Assembly (NCBI GenBank): GCA_963575745.1
Contig: CAUYUJ010014627.1
Location: 905,348-969,347 of the forward strand
DNA: 64,000 nt
Source of the DNA: Prorocentrum cordatum
Lineage: Eukaryota > Sar > Dinophyceae > Prorocentrales > Prorocentraceae
Reading direction: 5' to 3'
The notes below the pieces were generated by a model. It was not told where the DNA came from. It saw only the letters and a list, made by a program, of their open reading frames with translations, and searched no databases. The stretch's first letter is position 1. Each line of letters starts with the position of its first letter. A program made the translations under genes and the position numbers. Shown piece by piece: positions 39,991 through 52,230 of this stretch.

Positions 39991-40519
39991 CGCCTTAACG
40001 CGGACAAGCCGCCGATGCAGTTGCGGACAATGCGATGGCCAAGCTTCTTTCAGAACGTCATCCTGCCCGCCACTTCCGCAAGATCGGGGGCGGGGGCATC
40101 GCCTCCATCGTTTCGACCCCGCTCGTGGCCCTTGAGATTGGTGCCGGCGCCGCTAACGGCGCCCGACTTCGATGGGGCGGACAAGTCGCCCAGCGGCTGC
40201 GAGTGGACAGAGCCGCCGTCGCCGCGGAATTCCAGCGCCTCCTTCGCGCCGCCGGCGCGCCGCTGCGGTCTATTCAGCCCGCGCTGGGCTCCGTGGAGTG
40301 CGCCCCCGAGCACGTGTGGTGCTTGCGTTGTCTCTTGGGGCGCCCGTGGGCCCTGCTGCAGCCGGGCGCGCTGGCGCAGGCGCGCGCTGCAGAAGATAGA
40401 GCGGCGCATGACGGAAGGCGCCCTGCCCCTTCCACAGGAAACCCGCGGAGTCTGTCAACAGCTGGAGCTCCCGATCGCCAGCTCGCCGTGCCAGCGCAAG
40501 CCCTTCCACTCCATGGCCT

Positions 40520-41260
40520 CGCTGTCGCGTGAGGGGGTTCGTTTTTTGTTGCCGTGGCCGAGGTCTCTGCCTGGCGAGCTCCGACCTGCTGCCCGCTTTC
40601 GCCCCCCCCCCCCCCCGCCCCCGTGCCTGGTCGAGTCGCTGCGCTGGAGATTGCGCGCGCCAGCTGCGGTGCCAGCTACGAGATCCTGCGCGTCCACAAC
40701 GATGGCATACCACCTGCTAACGTGCTAGCGAGCGCAGTGACATGGCGCACTACTGGTGATCTGCCGCTGCATGGAACGTCGCCGACCCCTTGCCAGCTGC
40801 GCGCCTTCCTCGCCATGGGCGGCTTCAACGCTGGGGGGGGGGGGGGGGGCGGGGGCAGCCCTGCAGCCGTGGGGGGCCGATCGCGATGGCGAGCGCGCTA
40901 CCGACCAGTTGCGCGCGTCGGCCGCTGGAGATGTTGCGGCGTCCGCTATTCGACATTTTGCAAGAGATTCGCTCGCCCATCCCGACGCGCTGCAGCCGCC
41001 GGCGCTGCTCGGCATCCGCGATGGACGGGGCCATCGTCGGCAGCCCTGAGCACTGCTCGATGGGCTCGGACAACTCCGTCGCGATCGATGCGGACCCCAT
41101 GGAGGTGTAGCAGTCCAGGCTCAGCGACCACTCCATGCTCTGCCTCGCGCTCCGCATCGAGGCGCCATCTCAGGCCGCCGAACGTCGCATCCCTGATGTG
41201 GTTTTCAGCGACGAAAGGTTCAAGGACATGCTGGGCAGCTTGCTCGCCGTCGCTGGTTAA
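40520..41260 (+). pseudogene. Element D endonuclease-region remnant
   Basis: Fragments across frames resemble the second half of an APE-type endonuclease. ASYEILRVHNDGIPPANVL is followed by AMGGFNAG (about 40815-40840), which aligns with the conserved GDFN strand (Asp lost). A long G-run follows. The segment VVFSDERFKDML (about 41200-41232) precedes a stop. The catalytic set is not present. The assignment depends on these short matches and on position between ORF1-like and RT-like regions. Confidence 0.35.
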
Positions 41261-43620
41261 GGGCGCCTCTCGCCCTCGCGGCAGTGGCTCCACGCGAAGG
41301 GCTTCGTGGTGGAAGTGGCTCGCCAGACTCGGAAGGGCAACAGCGATTGCCATTCCGTCCGAATGATCGCAGAGCACCCGATGGGCGAACGATCACAAGG
41401 GGGAGCGTATCTCGAGCGGTCTGGCGACGGGATGCCTCTCATGCTGCCCTGGTGCAGTCGACCGCGGAGGAAGGCGCTCGCTTTCTCCGGGTTCATGGTG
41501 GGCATGGTGAGTTTCGTCGAAAGTTTCGCTCGCTTCATGTCGCGGAGCTGGGGGTCGCTCAACAGCGTGCTGCGCAGGCTGCCCAGCGGGCCCAGCGCGC
41601 TGTCGATCTCCTGGGGGCCGCTGCGCACTTCAAGCCTTGAGGCTGTGCACCAACGAGCCATGCTATACAGGGCCAAGCGGGGGATGCTGATTCTTTCGGG
41701 CATTCGCCCCGGGCATGCTGCGAGTTCTGGCGCGCAGGTTGCATCGAAGTCCCCCGCGGAGATTTTCGAGCTCCTGAAGGTTCATCGGGCCGACGTCTGT
41801 CGGGCGAAGCCGGCCAACAAGCGGGGCAAACATAATCATCTCGAGGAGATCTACCCGGCCCAGAGCGTGGCCGACGTCGCCGCCCCCGGCGCCGAGGACT
41901 TACAGATGGCCCTCAAACGCGTTCGACGCATCGCAGATGGCCCCGATAGGATCCCCCGCAAGGCTTCGATGGTCTTCAACGAGTGTCCCCCCGTGCTCCA
42001 CGGGCTCCTGAAACATCCACGGGCTCTTGAGCGGCTTGGGCCCCCCGCGGAATGTCGAAATCTGATGTTGGTTTTCTCTTTCGGGCCCAGAAGCTACGCG
42101 CTGCCGACGGCGAACAGCATGTCCCCCCTCCCTCCCCCCCTACAGTCTGGAGATATGCTCGGATGCCGATTGTTCGGTTCGGCTTGGGCCATAGCAGTGG
42201 CTCCGATCTTGCGACGCTTAGTGGGGGGAGTTTCGCCGTCGTCATTGGGTGAGTGTCGTGGGGTCGTGGGAGGATGTGCTGATGGCGCTGGCCTTGTCCT
42301 TCCTCGCTTGGCAGATCTGCCGAGAGCGTGTCCAGTTTTTCGAGCAACCGAGCGCCGGGCCCATTCTCGTCTGCAGACATCCAGAACAGTTTTCGCGCCG
42401 CTATGGGCAGACTTAAACGTATTCGGCGCTTTCTGGAGCGCCAGCTTCCGACGCGGGCGGGCATCGATCGCCTCGCGCGCGATTTTTTTCGGCGCCCCAT
42501 TCGGGCCATGGGCGACTGCGGCTGACGTTTGGGCTGGCGTCGCTCGCAAGTGGCGGACTCGCGCGCGTGGCGTTCCCGCGGCAGACAGGCCGACGAGCGT
42601 GGGCGTTTTGTTATAAAGCAGCGCTGCCCTGTCTTCGCTGAGCTATCTCGCGCAGCTCCACCCGATTCCTCGCGGGGGCTGCTGGGGGGGGGGAAATTCG
42701 CGGTGCACCGAGTTCTGCGCCTTCCTCCGGGCACCTTTCGGAAGGCGGATCTCTTCGCATATAAGGGTCGCGCGCTCGCCCCACCAGCGTCTGCGCAGAT
42801 AATCTGCATGGCGGGTCTGCGGCGCTGGGCGCGCCGCACCCTGGCGGGCGGGAAGAAGACATTTGCTCCTGGTCGGAGCAGGCGGCGAGAGACTTCCCGC
42901 GTGCAGCATGGCCCCAGCAGATGTGGAGCGCGCCGTGCTGGAATACCTCGGGAGGCATTCTGCGACGATTTCAATCGCTCCAGGAGCGCGCTCCTGACCC
43001 GGGCGTGACCGACGCTCAAAGGATGGATGTCGCTTCTGGTGTTCGCGGTGAGATCAGCGCCGCCCGTGCAGCCGGTCGCAAAGCGAAGATGCAGCGCATG
43101 TTTTCCGCCTCCTTGCGCCCCCCCCCCCCTCCTAGGCATCCAGCTCGCTATTGGCAAGCGACTGCGCGCTTTGGGTCTGTTGCAGCTGATGGCGGAGCGG
43201 CCAGGGAACGGTGGGCGGGTCGTCTCTCGGTCTCGCGGGCGCGGCGCCCTGCTTGGCAATTGTCCGTGCTCAAAACCAGCGCAGGAGGGTGGGCGACTTC
43301 TCGCCGCGCGCGCGTCTGCGGCGCCGCGCCCTGCCTGTTCGGAAGCGCCGATGCGTTCGACGCGATCGCCCATTGCCCCACAAGTCCCGTTCTTCGTCGC
43401 CTCCTTGACACCTCTTCCTCTCCCATCCACTTGCTGGGCCTCGCTGCCCCGAACGAATGCAATGCCGCCGATTGTGCGATGAGCCGCGCGGGGGGGATTT
43501 ACACCCTGCGTCCCAGCGTTCCATGTTTATCACAAAGCCAAGGCCGACGGCGAGCCTGGCCAGCCGCTGCGCACTGAGCAGCTCGTTGGCGTCCTAGCAG
43601 CCCGTCGCGCCACATTCAAG
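41260..43620 (+). pseudogene. Element D RT-region and C-terminal remnant
   Basis: The frame open over 41306-42616 contains ALKRVRRIADGPDRIPRKAS (about 41911-41970), which fits the conserved KAPGPDxIP segment at the start of LINE reverse transcriptases. RT motifs A to C are not readable downstream. Near 43332-43376, CLFGSADAFDAIAHC matches the Cys/His motif of LINE ORF2 C-termini. Frameshifts and homopolymer runs are frequent. What remains is a degraded scaffold of an ORF2. Confidence 0.45.
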
Positions 43621-43654
43621 TAGGCTGCTTGTGGACGAACCGCTTGAAGATACG

Positions 43655-44050
43655 GTCGACACGATGACCATCGTCACCGCCATCACCATCATCATCACCA
43701 CCACCATGCTCAGCACTGCCATCACCATCATCTTCTTCACCACCAGCATGGCAATCATCACCGTCATACGTGTTAGCTCTATCAGCATTATCACCGTTAC
43801 CATTGCCATTCCCATCATCATCGTCATGACCCTCACCATCCTCATCATCAAATTGAGCATATCCATCAACACCATCACCATCAACGTCATCGCCATCATC
43901 ACCATCCTTATCGTGCTTACTTTATCATTATACTTACCATAACCATGGTCCCCATCACAATTATCATCGTGGACCGCATAATCATCACCATCATCCTTAT
44001 CATCATCGTCATCATCGCCGTCATCATCATGGCCGTCGTCATCGCCCTCT
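43655..44050. repeat. ATC/ACC microsatellite
   Basis: (ATC)n with ACC, GTC and ATT substitutions. Likely the far side of the array at 38526-38682. Confidence 0.92.
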
Positions 44051-44590
44051 TTTCTCCTTGCAGAGTTTCGGGGCGTCCTCTTGGGCCGTATTTCAATATT
44101 TCTGGTGGTTTCCATCCGAGGAAGGGGTATTGCTGGACAGTCGTAGCCTTTTTCGCAACGTCTCGAGCGACATGGCGCAACGTACCATTCCAAAGTGCGT
44201 TGAGGTTACAAGGCCCTGTCGTCCCCTTCCTTTTTTGTTCCCCCTGGTTTCCACTCCGTCTCTCCTCTCTCCTTCTCCTTCCCCCTTCGTGCCGCGGGCC
44301 CTCCCCCTCCCGCCTGCTTTCCCCCCGCCTTTTCATCTTCATTGCCGCCTAGCGTCCCTCCCTTCTTCGTGATTCGGCTGGTGGGCAGGTTGCCCCTTTG
44401 CTGCTGCCCTTCGCTCCTGGCCCTCTTCCGCCAACCGCGCCCAGCGCCAAGGGGCGCGAGGGGCAACGCGCGCGTGGGAAGCAACGGAAGGAGGGAAGCT
44501 CAGGATCCCAGCCGAAGGCCGCAATGATGGATGGATGAAGCGGAGCGGGTGTAGAAGGGGGAGCAGAGCTGGGAGCAGGGGGGGCACTGA
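44051..44590. other. Unique sequence, nothing recognised
   Basis: About 44060-44215 is single-copy and of mixed composition. The rest is CT-rich. No coding domain or RNA gene seen. Confidence 0.4.
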
Positions 44591-44744
44591 GCAAGACAGC
44601 AAAGAGGAGGAGGAGGAGGAGGAGGACGACGAAAAGGGAGAAGGGAAAAGGGGGGGGAGGAGGAGGAGGAGGAGGAAGAGGAGGAAGAGGAGGAGAAGGA
44701 GGAGGGGGATGAGGAGGAACAAGAGGAGGAGGGGGAAAGGGGGT
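44591..44744. repeat. AGG microsatellite
   Basis: (AGG)n with AAGG and GGGG interruptions. Confidence 0.9.
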
Positions 44745-46110
<1,366 letters not shown>

Positions 46111-46427
46111 ATGTAGGAGGGAGGAGGAGGAGGAGGAGGAGGAGGAGAGAGGAGGAGGAGAACGAGGAGGACGAGGAGGAGGAGGATTAGGCGGCGGAGG
46201 AGGTGAGTGGCGGTGAGGAGGGAGGAGGAGGCAGCGGACGAGGAGGAGGAGGAGGAGGAGTAGGCGGAGCGGCGGCGGAGGAGGAGGGGGGAAGAGGAAG
46301 TGGTCGAGGAGTACGAGGAGGAGGAGGAGTAGGAGTAGGATGAGGAGGAGGAGGAGGAGAAAGAGGAGGAGGATGAGGAAGAGGAGTAGGAGTAGGAGGA
46401 GGAGCAGGAGGAGCAGGAAGAGGAGGA
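46111..46427. repeat. AGG microsatellite
   Basis: (AGG)n with GTAGGAGTAGG and GCGGCG interruptions. Confidence 0.9.
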
Positions 46428-46560
46428 GGTACGGAGGTACGGAGGTAAGGAGGTAAGGAGGTAAGGAGGTAAGGAGGTAAGGAGGTGAGGAGGTAAGGAG
46501 GTAAGGAGGTAAGGAGGTAAGGAGGTAATGAGGCTAGGAAGTGAAGAGGTAAGGATGTAA
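46428..46560. repeat. AGGTAAGG 8-bp array
   Basis: About a dozen copies of AGGTAAGG, with AGGTACGG and AGGTGAGG variants. Each unit matches the consensus 5' splice site AG/GTAAG. Related blocks lie at 36597-36632 and 37125-37191, each time next to AGG arrays. Confidence 0.9.
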
Positions 46561-47110
46561 GGGGGTAGGGAGGAGTCGGCGCCGCTGCCGCCCTGGAGAG
46601 TGCCGCTGGTGCTGGTGGTATCCCTCCCGCGCCGGCCCCAGTTCCAAGCCGCCTCGCGAACCAGGGTGCGCACGTGGACGGCGACCCTGTAGCTGGTGCG
46701 CCGGCTCGCGGCCCTCTTGTTACGTCTGCTGCGAGGGGTTCGACCACCGAGAGGTGCGGATGGCCAGCCTGGCACCCTGCCTGCATCCCGGGGTAGTTAT
46801 CCCCGCAGGCACAGTGGAAAGCCTTTCGGCGCTGCCCGATCAGGCGCAGGCGCAGGTCCTAGCCTCGCGGTGGGCGGCGCGTCTGGGGCGACGGCCGCGG
46901 GCCCAGCGGCGAACGCGCAGGAGGACGACCACATGCCCGCGGGCGACTTGGAGCCCCGCCGCACGGTGACGGCTGAGAGGGGCAAGCTCCTTGGGCTCCC
47001 GTGGTGGGACACTTTGGACCCTGGGTGGACTTGCGCGTGTGGGTTTGTCCCTGCCCACTCGGCCCGGCATCAGAATAGCTTGCGGGAGCGGCTAAATCAA
47101 ACTAGGTGCG
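46561..47110. other. GC-rich unique segment, possible exon, unassigned
   Basis: One frame (about 46696-47100) reads Gly/Ala/Arg-rich sequence, then TVTAERGKLLGLPWWDTLDP and GWTCACGFVPAHSARHQNS. That WTCACG segment resembles the first half of a RanBP2-type finger (W-x-C) but lacks the second Cys pair. It could be a fragment of an ORF1 or a host exon. Not enough to name. Confidence 0.3.
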
Positions 47111-48745
47111 GACCTCTCCTTTTGTTGCTGCTCGCTTTCCCGTCTCCAACGCAACACCAAGTATTCAACAGCATCCCGCTGCAAGAAAGAATTCTTCGGA
47201 GTGCTATTAGAGTCCCGACCCGCCCGCCGCCCGCCCGACCGCCGCCCGTCCGCCGCCTGTCCCCCGCCGCCGGCCCGCCGTGTTTCCGCGTTCAACACAA
47301 CGCCCAGTACTCAACGTTGTCCGTTTCCCATAAAACACCCAGTGCTCGACAGATCCCGTTTCCAACACAATTCCCGGTGCTCATCAACATGCCGTTGAAA
47401 AAAAGACTCCTTAGGAGTTCTGTTGAAACCCCGATCCGCCCGCCGCACTCCCGCCCCCCCTGCCCGTTCGCCGTGCTTCCGCGTTCAACACAGCACATTG
47501 TATTCAAAAGTGTGTCCGTCTCCAACGCAATACTGGATACTCAACAGCCACCGCCTCCAACGCAACGCCCAGTATTCAGCAACATCCTGGTGCAGGAGTT
47601 CTGTTCGAATCCCGATCCGCCCGCCCGCCCGCCCGCCCGCTTCCCGCCGCCGGCCCGCCGTGTTCCCGCGTTCAACACAACGCCCAGTGCTCAACAACGT
47701 CCGTCTCCAACACAACGCCGGGTATTCAACGGCTTCCGTCCCAAATGCAACGCGCACACAATATTCAACAGGATCCTCTGGATTCTTGTTGAAACCCCGA
47801 TCCGCCCGCCACCCACCCGCCGCCCGCCCGCCCGCCCGCCCGCCGCCCGCCCGCCGCGCTACCACGTTCGACGCAGCATCAAGTACTCAACAACGTCCGT
47901 CTCCGACGCAATGCCCTGTTTTCAACAGCTCCCATCGCCAACGCAACGCCCAGTTCTCAACAGCATCTTTTGCAAGAGAGAATGCGGAGGAGTTTTGTTC
48001 AAGTCCCGATCCGCCCGCCGTCCGCCCGCCCGGCCGCCGCCCGCCCGCCGCCCACTGGCCGATCTTCCGCGTTCAACACAAACCCCAGAACTCAACAGCG
48101 TCCGTCTCCAGTACAAGACCCACTGCTCGACGGCCCCCGTCTTCAACACAACGCCGAATACTCAACAACATCCCGCTGCAAGAGAGGGTCCAATGACGAT
48201 CCGCCTGCCGCCCGCCCGCCCGCCCGCCCGCCCTTCGTCCCCCGTTCGCCGTGCTTCCGCGTTCAACACAACACCCAGTATTCAACAGCTTCTATCTCCA
48301 ACACATACGGGGCACTGAACAGCCTCCGTCTCCAACTGCAAGAGAGAATCTCGTATCCCGCACTACCCCGCTGCCAGAGAGAATCCTTAGGAGGTTCTAT
48401 TTCTCCCCCCGATACGCCCGCCCGCCTGCCCGCCCGCCCGCCGCACGACCGCTGCCCGTCCGCCGCGCGCCCCCCGCCAACACCCAGTAGTCAAACTCGT
48501 CCGCCCCCACTACAACGCCCAGTGCTCGACATATCCCGTCCCCAACACAACGCCCAGTACTCCATAGTATGCCGCTGCAAGAAAGACTCTTTAGGAGTTT
48601 TGTTCGAATCCCGATCCGCCCGCCGCCGTGCGTCCTCGTTCGACACAGCACCCAGTACTCAACAGCTTCCGTTTTCAACACAACACTCAGTACTCAACAG
48701 TCTCCGACTCCAACGCAACACCCTGTATTCAACGGCGTCCCGTTG
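47111..48745. repeat. GC-rich satellite, unit about 180-215 bp
   Basis: Eight copies, each with a (CGCC)n-rich core after GAATCCCGATCCGCCCGCC (47210, 47431, 47608, 47790, 48003, 48195, 48405 and 48606). Shorter ~35-bp subunits, TCTCCAACGCAACGCCCAGT then ACTCAACAGC, and a CTGCAAGAGAGAATTCTT segment lie between. A 540-codon frame (46696-48318) and others cross it only because the units lack stops. Confidence 0.88.
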
Positions 48746-49035
48746 CAAGAGAGAAAGTCAAAGAGTTCGAGGGGTTTTGGGGCTCCCCCCCGGGAAACGC
48801 TCGAACCGCACCCGAAAAACCTCCCGAACTGTTTTTTTTCTCGGCGGTTCCCCTTCCGAGAGAATCGCCAGAAGCACGCAAAAACAATTATCCCGGCAAA
48901 GCAACCTAACAGCGATATGTAGAAGCATATCTGAAAGCATTCCCCTTCAGGTTCAGATGAAAATCCCGTTGTCGAATTCTGCTGTTCTCGCAGTCGTAGT
49001 CGCATTCGCGATGACAGTCGCAGCGGCAACGGCAG
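48746..49035. other. Spacer with a hairpin-type GGGGCTCCCC motif
   Basis: Contains GGGGCTCCCCCCCGGGAAAC (48780-48799), similar to the hairpins at 50230-50400. No gene seen. Confidence 0.45.
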
Positions 49036-49475
49036 TCGCAGTCACAGCCTCAGCCTCAGCCTGCCTCAGCCTCAGCCTCAGCCTGCCTCAGCTTCAGCCT
49101 GCCTCAGCCTCAGCCTCAGCCTGCTTCAGCCTCAGCCTCAGTCTGCCTTCAGCCTCCCTCAGCCTCAGCCTCAGCCTGCCTCAGCCTCAGCCTCAGCCTC
49201 AGCCTCAGCCTCATCAGCCTGCTTCAGCCTCAGCCTCAGTCTGCCTTCAGCCTCGGCCTCAGTTTCAGCCTGCCTCAGCCTCAGCCTGCCTTCAGCCTCA
49301 GCCTCAGCCTCAGCCTGCCTCAGCATCAGCCTGCTTCAGCCTCAGCCTCAGCCTGCCTCAGCCTCAGCCTCAGCCTGCTTCAGCCTCAGCCTCAGTCTGC
49401 CTTCAGCCTCGGCCTCAGCCTCAGCCTGCCTCAGCCTCAGCCTGCCTCGGCCGCAGTATCAGCTTGCCTCAGCAT
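49036..49475. repeat. CAGCCT hexamer array
   Basis: (CAGCCT)n with CTGCCT and TCAGCC phase switches forming a higher-order pattern of about 30-50 bp. Frames are Ser/Ala/Leu-rich or Gln/Pro-rich and not genes. Confidence 0.9.
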
Positions 49476-50040
49476 TCAAAATGTGGCCCAGGAGTGGAGT
49501 TCTGGGAACTAGAAACCACGAAGTGGCCTACAGTTGGCTCCGGGCATTCAAAATCATGCCCGGGAATGGAGTTCTGGGAACTTGAAGAGCACGAAGTGGC
49601 CTACAGTTGGCTCCGGGCATCCAAAATGTGGCCCAGGAATGGAGTTTTGGGAAATCGAAGAGCACGAAGTGGCCTACAGTTGGCTCCGGGCATCCAAAAT
49701 GTGGCCCGGGAATGGAGTTCTGGGAACTCGAAGAGCACGAAGTGGCCTACAGTTGGCTCCGGGCACTCACAATGTAGCCCGGGAGTGGAGTTCTGGGAGG
49801 TCGAAGAGCACGAAGTGTTTGACTGTTGACGAAAAGCGAGCCTGGCCCTGTTCTCGGTTCTCCAGAATGTTGCCCGGGAGTGGAGTTCCGGGAGGTCGAA
49901 GAGCACGAAGTGTGTGACTGTTGGCGAAAAGCGAGCCCGGCTCTGTTCCCGGTTCTCCAGAATGTGGCCCGGGAATGGAGTTCTGGGAGGTCGAAGAGCA
50001 CGAAGTGTGTGACTGTTGGCGAAAAACGATTCCCGGTTCT
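49476..50040. repeat. ~72-94-bp tandem array
   Basis: Seven copies marked by GGAGTTCTGGGAACTCGAAG and AGCACGAAGTGGCCTACAGT. The first five are about 72 bp. The last two carry an extra GACTGTTGGCGAAAAGCGAG segment and are about 94 bp long. Confidence 0.88.
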
Positions 50041-50515
50041 CCTTCCCGGCACCCGCCCAGACCCCCCTGAGGAGTCATGATGCTCTCTTTTGAGCCTACT
50101 AGAAACCTATCAGCAAACGCTGTTAGGTAAAAACCTTCGAGTTGGGGTTTGCATAGTACAGTTTAAATTAATGGAGCCGCAAACCACCAGAACAGACAAC
50201 AGAACAGTTCCGAGTTTTTTGTTTTGTTTCCGGGGCTCCCCAGGGGGAAAAACAACATAACACACCGCATCATGCTTTTTTTGTTTGTCGGGGTTCCCCC
50301 GGGAAAACCCCAGAAACAAAAACACATAACATTTTCGCGAGTTTGTTTGTTGTTCCTGTGGTTTCCCCCCCCCCCCGGAACAACCATAGAGAAAACCTTC
50401 GAGTTGGGGGGTTTTTTGGGGGGGTTGGCCCGAATTGCGATTTGAAGGGATTGCCCGATCGCTCCCGGGACCCCCCCCGCCCCCCCCGCGAAAAAACAAA
50501 CAAACAACTCCCCAC
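50041..50515. other. AT/GC-mixed spacer with repeated G4-N-C4 hairpins
   Basis: GGGGCTCCCCAGGGGGAAAA (about 50232-50251), GGGGTTCCCCCGGGAAAACC (about 50290-50309) and GGTTTCCCCC with a long C-run (about 50359) are spaced 58-70 bp apart, each between GTTT-rich and AAAC-rich flanks. CCTTCGAGTTGGGG occurs at 50134 and 50398. No gene. Confidence 0.55.
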
Positions 50516-50519
50516 GTGT

Positions 50520-50554
50520 TATATATATATGTGTATATATATATATATATATCT
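50520..50554. repeat. TA/TG dinucleotide tract
   Basis: (TA)n with a central TGTG. Confidence 0.9.
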
Positions 50555-50694
50555 TAAATCATGTGTTTTTTTGGGACGTGGTTTGTGTTTTTGTACAAAA
50601 CTAATATTTTGGCATTGGAATTGGTTTTGAATAGAGCACTCACTGCTCGCGCGTCCTTCCATCCTCCCGCCTCCTGTCTCCCGCGAGACCTCGC

Positions 50695-51965
50695 CATCCC
50701 TGGGGAGGGGCTGCGATCTGCGAAACTGTTGCCACTTTCGAGGGCTGCTGGTGGGTCCAGCGGAGTGAGGCACCGCGCAAATCTGAGCGGTACCTCCCCG
50801 TCCATGGGGGGCTGCTATCGGCGAATTTGTCACCACTTTCGAGGGTTGCTGGTGGGTCCAGCGGAGTGAGGCATCGCGCAGATCTGAGCGGTACCTCCCC
50901 GTCATTGGGGGGTTGCGATCTGCGAACTTGTTGTCATTTTCGAGGGTTGTTGGTGGGTCTGGGGGCACCGCGCAGATCTGGGCGGTACCTTCCCGTCCTT
51001 GGGGGTCTGCGATTTGCTAAATTGATTGTTTTTTTGAAAGCGCTGATGGTGGGTCCAGCAGAGTGAGGCACCGCGCAGATCTGAGCGGGGCCTCCCCGTC
51101 CCTGGGGGGCTGCGATTCGGAACTTGTCGCCACTTCCGAAGGTTGCTGGTGGGTCCAGCGGAGTGAGGCACCGCGCAAATCCGAGCGGTCCCTTCCCGTT
51201 GTTGGGGGCTGTGATCTGCGAAACTGTCGCCACTTTCGGGGGCTGCTGGTGGGTCCGGCGGAGTGGGGCACCACGCAGATTTGAGCGGTACCTCCCCGTC
51301 CCTGGGGGGCTGCGATCTGCGAGCGTGTCGCCACTTTCGAGGGCTGCTGGTGGGTCCAGCGGGGTGAGGCACCGCGCAGATCTGGGCGGTACCTCCCCGT
51401 CATTGGAGGGTTGCGATCTGCGAAATTGTTGTCATTTTCGAGGGTTGCTGGTGGGTCTAGCGGAGTTAGTCACCGCGCAGATCTGAACGGTACTTCCCCG
51501 TCTCTGGGGCTGCGATTTACGAAATTGATGCCCTTTTCGAAGGCGCTGCTGGTGGGTCCAGCGAAGTGAGGCACCGCGCAGATCTGAACGTTACCTCCCC
51601 ATCCCCGGGGGGCGGTGATATGCGAAACTGTCGCCATGTTCGAGGGTTGCTGGTGGGTCCAGCGGAGTGAGGCACCGCGAAAGTTGCGAGCCCCCAGCAA
51701 CCTTCGGAAGTGGCGACAGTTTCGCAGATCGAAGCTCCCCTAGGGCGGGGAGGTCCCGCTCAGATCCGCGCGGTGCCTCACTCCGCTGGACCCGCCAGCA
51801 GCCCTCGAAAGTGGCGACAGTTTCGCAAATCGCAGCCCCCCAGGGACGGGGAGGTCCGCTCAGATCCGCGCGGTGCCTCAGTCGGCTGGACTCACCAGCG
51901 GCTCTCGAAGATGGCGACAGTTTCGCACATCGCAGCCCGCCAACAACGGGGAGGTACCGCTCGGA
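50695..51965. repeat. ~100-bp tandem array with an inverted end
   Basis: About ten direct copies (50695-51680) of a unit containing GGGGGGCTGCGATCTGCGAA, CACTTTCGAGGGCTGCTGGT, GGGTCCAGCGGAGTGAGGCA and CCGCGCAGATCTGAGCGGTA. About three copies in the opposite orientation follow (51690-51965). The turn is near 51683. The inverted copies can pair with direct copies as a long hairpin. Confidence 0.92.
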
Positions 51966-52099
51966 TCTATGCCTGTTGGCATTGACGCTGTAGAACAACT
52001 CGCGTTGTCGTGCAGACGTCTGCATGGCGTTTAGCGCGATGCCTTTCGAAAGAGGCAGTGCGCGTTGTGCATGCAACCTCTCTGCACACGAAGTGCGGC

Positions 52100-52230
52100 T
52101 TACGATCTGAGGCAGGTCCGAAACAAGAACGCAGTTCCTTGACTAGGCACGAGGGTATATAAGGAAGGGATAACCGCGAGCCCATGTCTTCGCAATTGCG
52201 CGGGCTCATGGGCTCCTGCGACTGCTGGGG
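52100..52230. other. Spacer with a TATATAAGG motif
   Basis: TATATAAGG at 52156-52164 lies upstream of the recombinase fragment. Dinoflagellate promoters are not known to rely on a TATA box, so this is noted only as a position. Confidence 0.3.

Larger units (their letters stand above)
38683..43650 (+). mobile_element. Element D: decayed spliced-leader-tagged LINE-type retroelement
   Basis: Order: diverged spliced leader, ORF1-like coiled-coil region, endonuclease remnants, a region before RT, and a Cys/His C-terminal motif, followed by ATC repeat. The 16-mer ATCACCATCATCATCA flanks it (38667-38682 and 43682-43697), but it is part of the microsatellite and may match by chance. Many frameshifts and homopolymer runs (C-runs at 40605 and 43120, G-run at 40832) break the coding sequence. 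It is more decayed than elements B and C. Confidence 0.7.

Noticed and set aside
46696-49829. Frames of 540 and 619 codons across the GC-rich satellite and the CAGCCT array
   Set aside because: They follow repeat units through unrelated arrays and have no domain. Only the short segment before 47100 might be coding.
52156-52164. TATA-box promoter
   Set aside because: Single motif near a dead recombinase fragment. Dinoflagellate promoters are not known to depend on TATA boxes.
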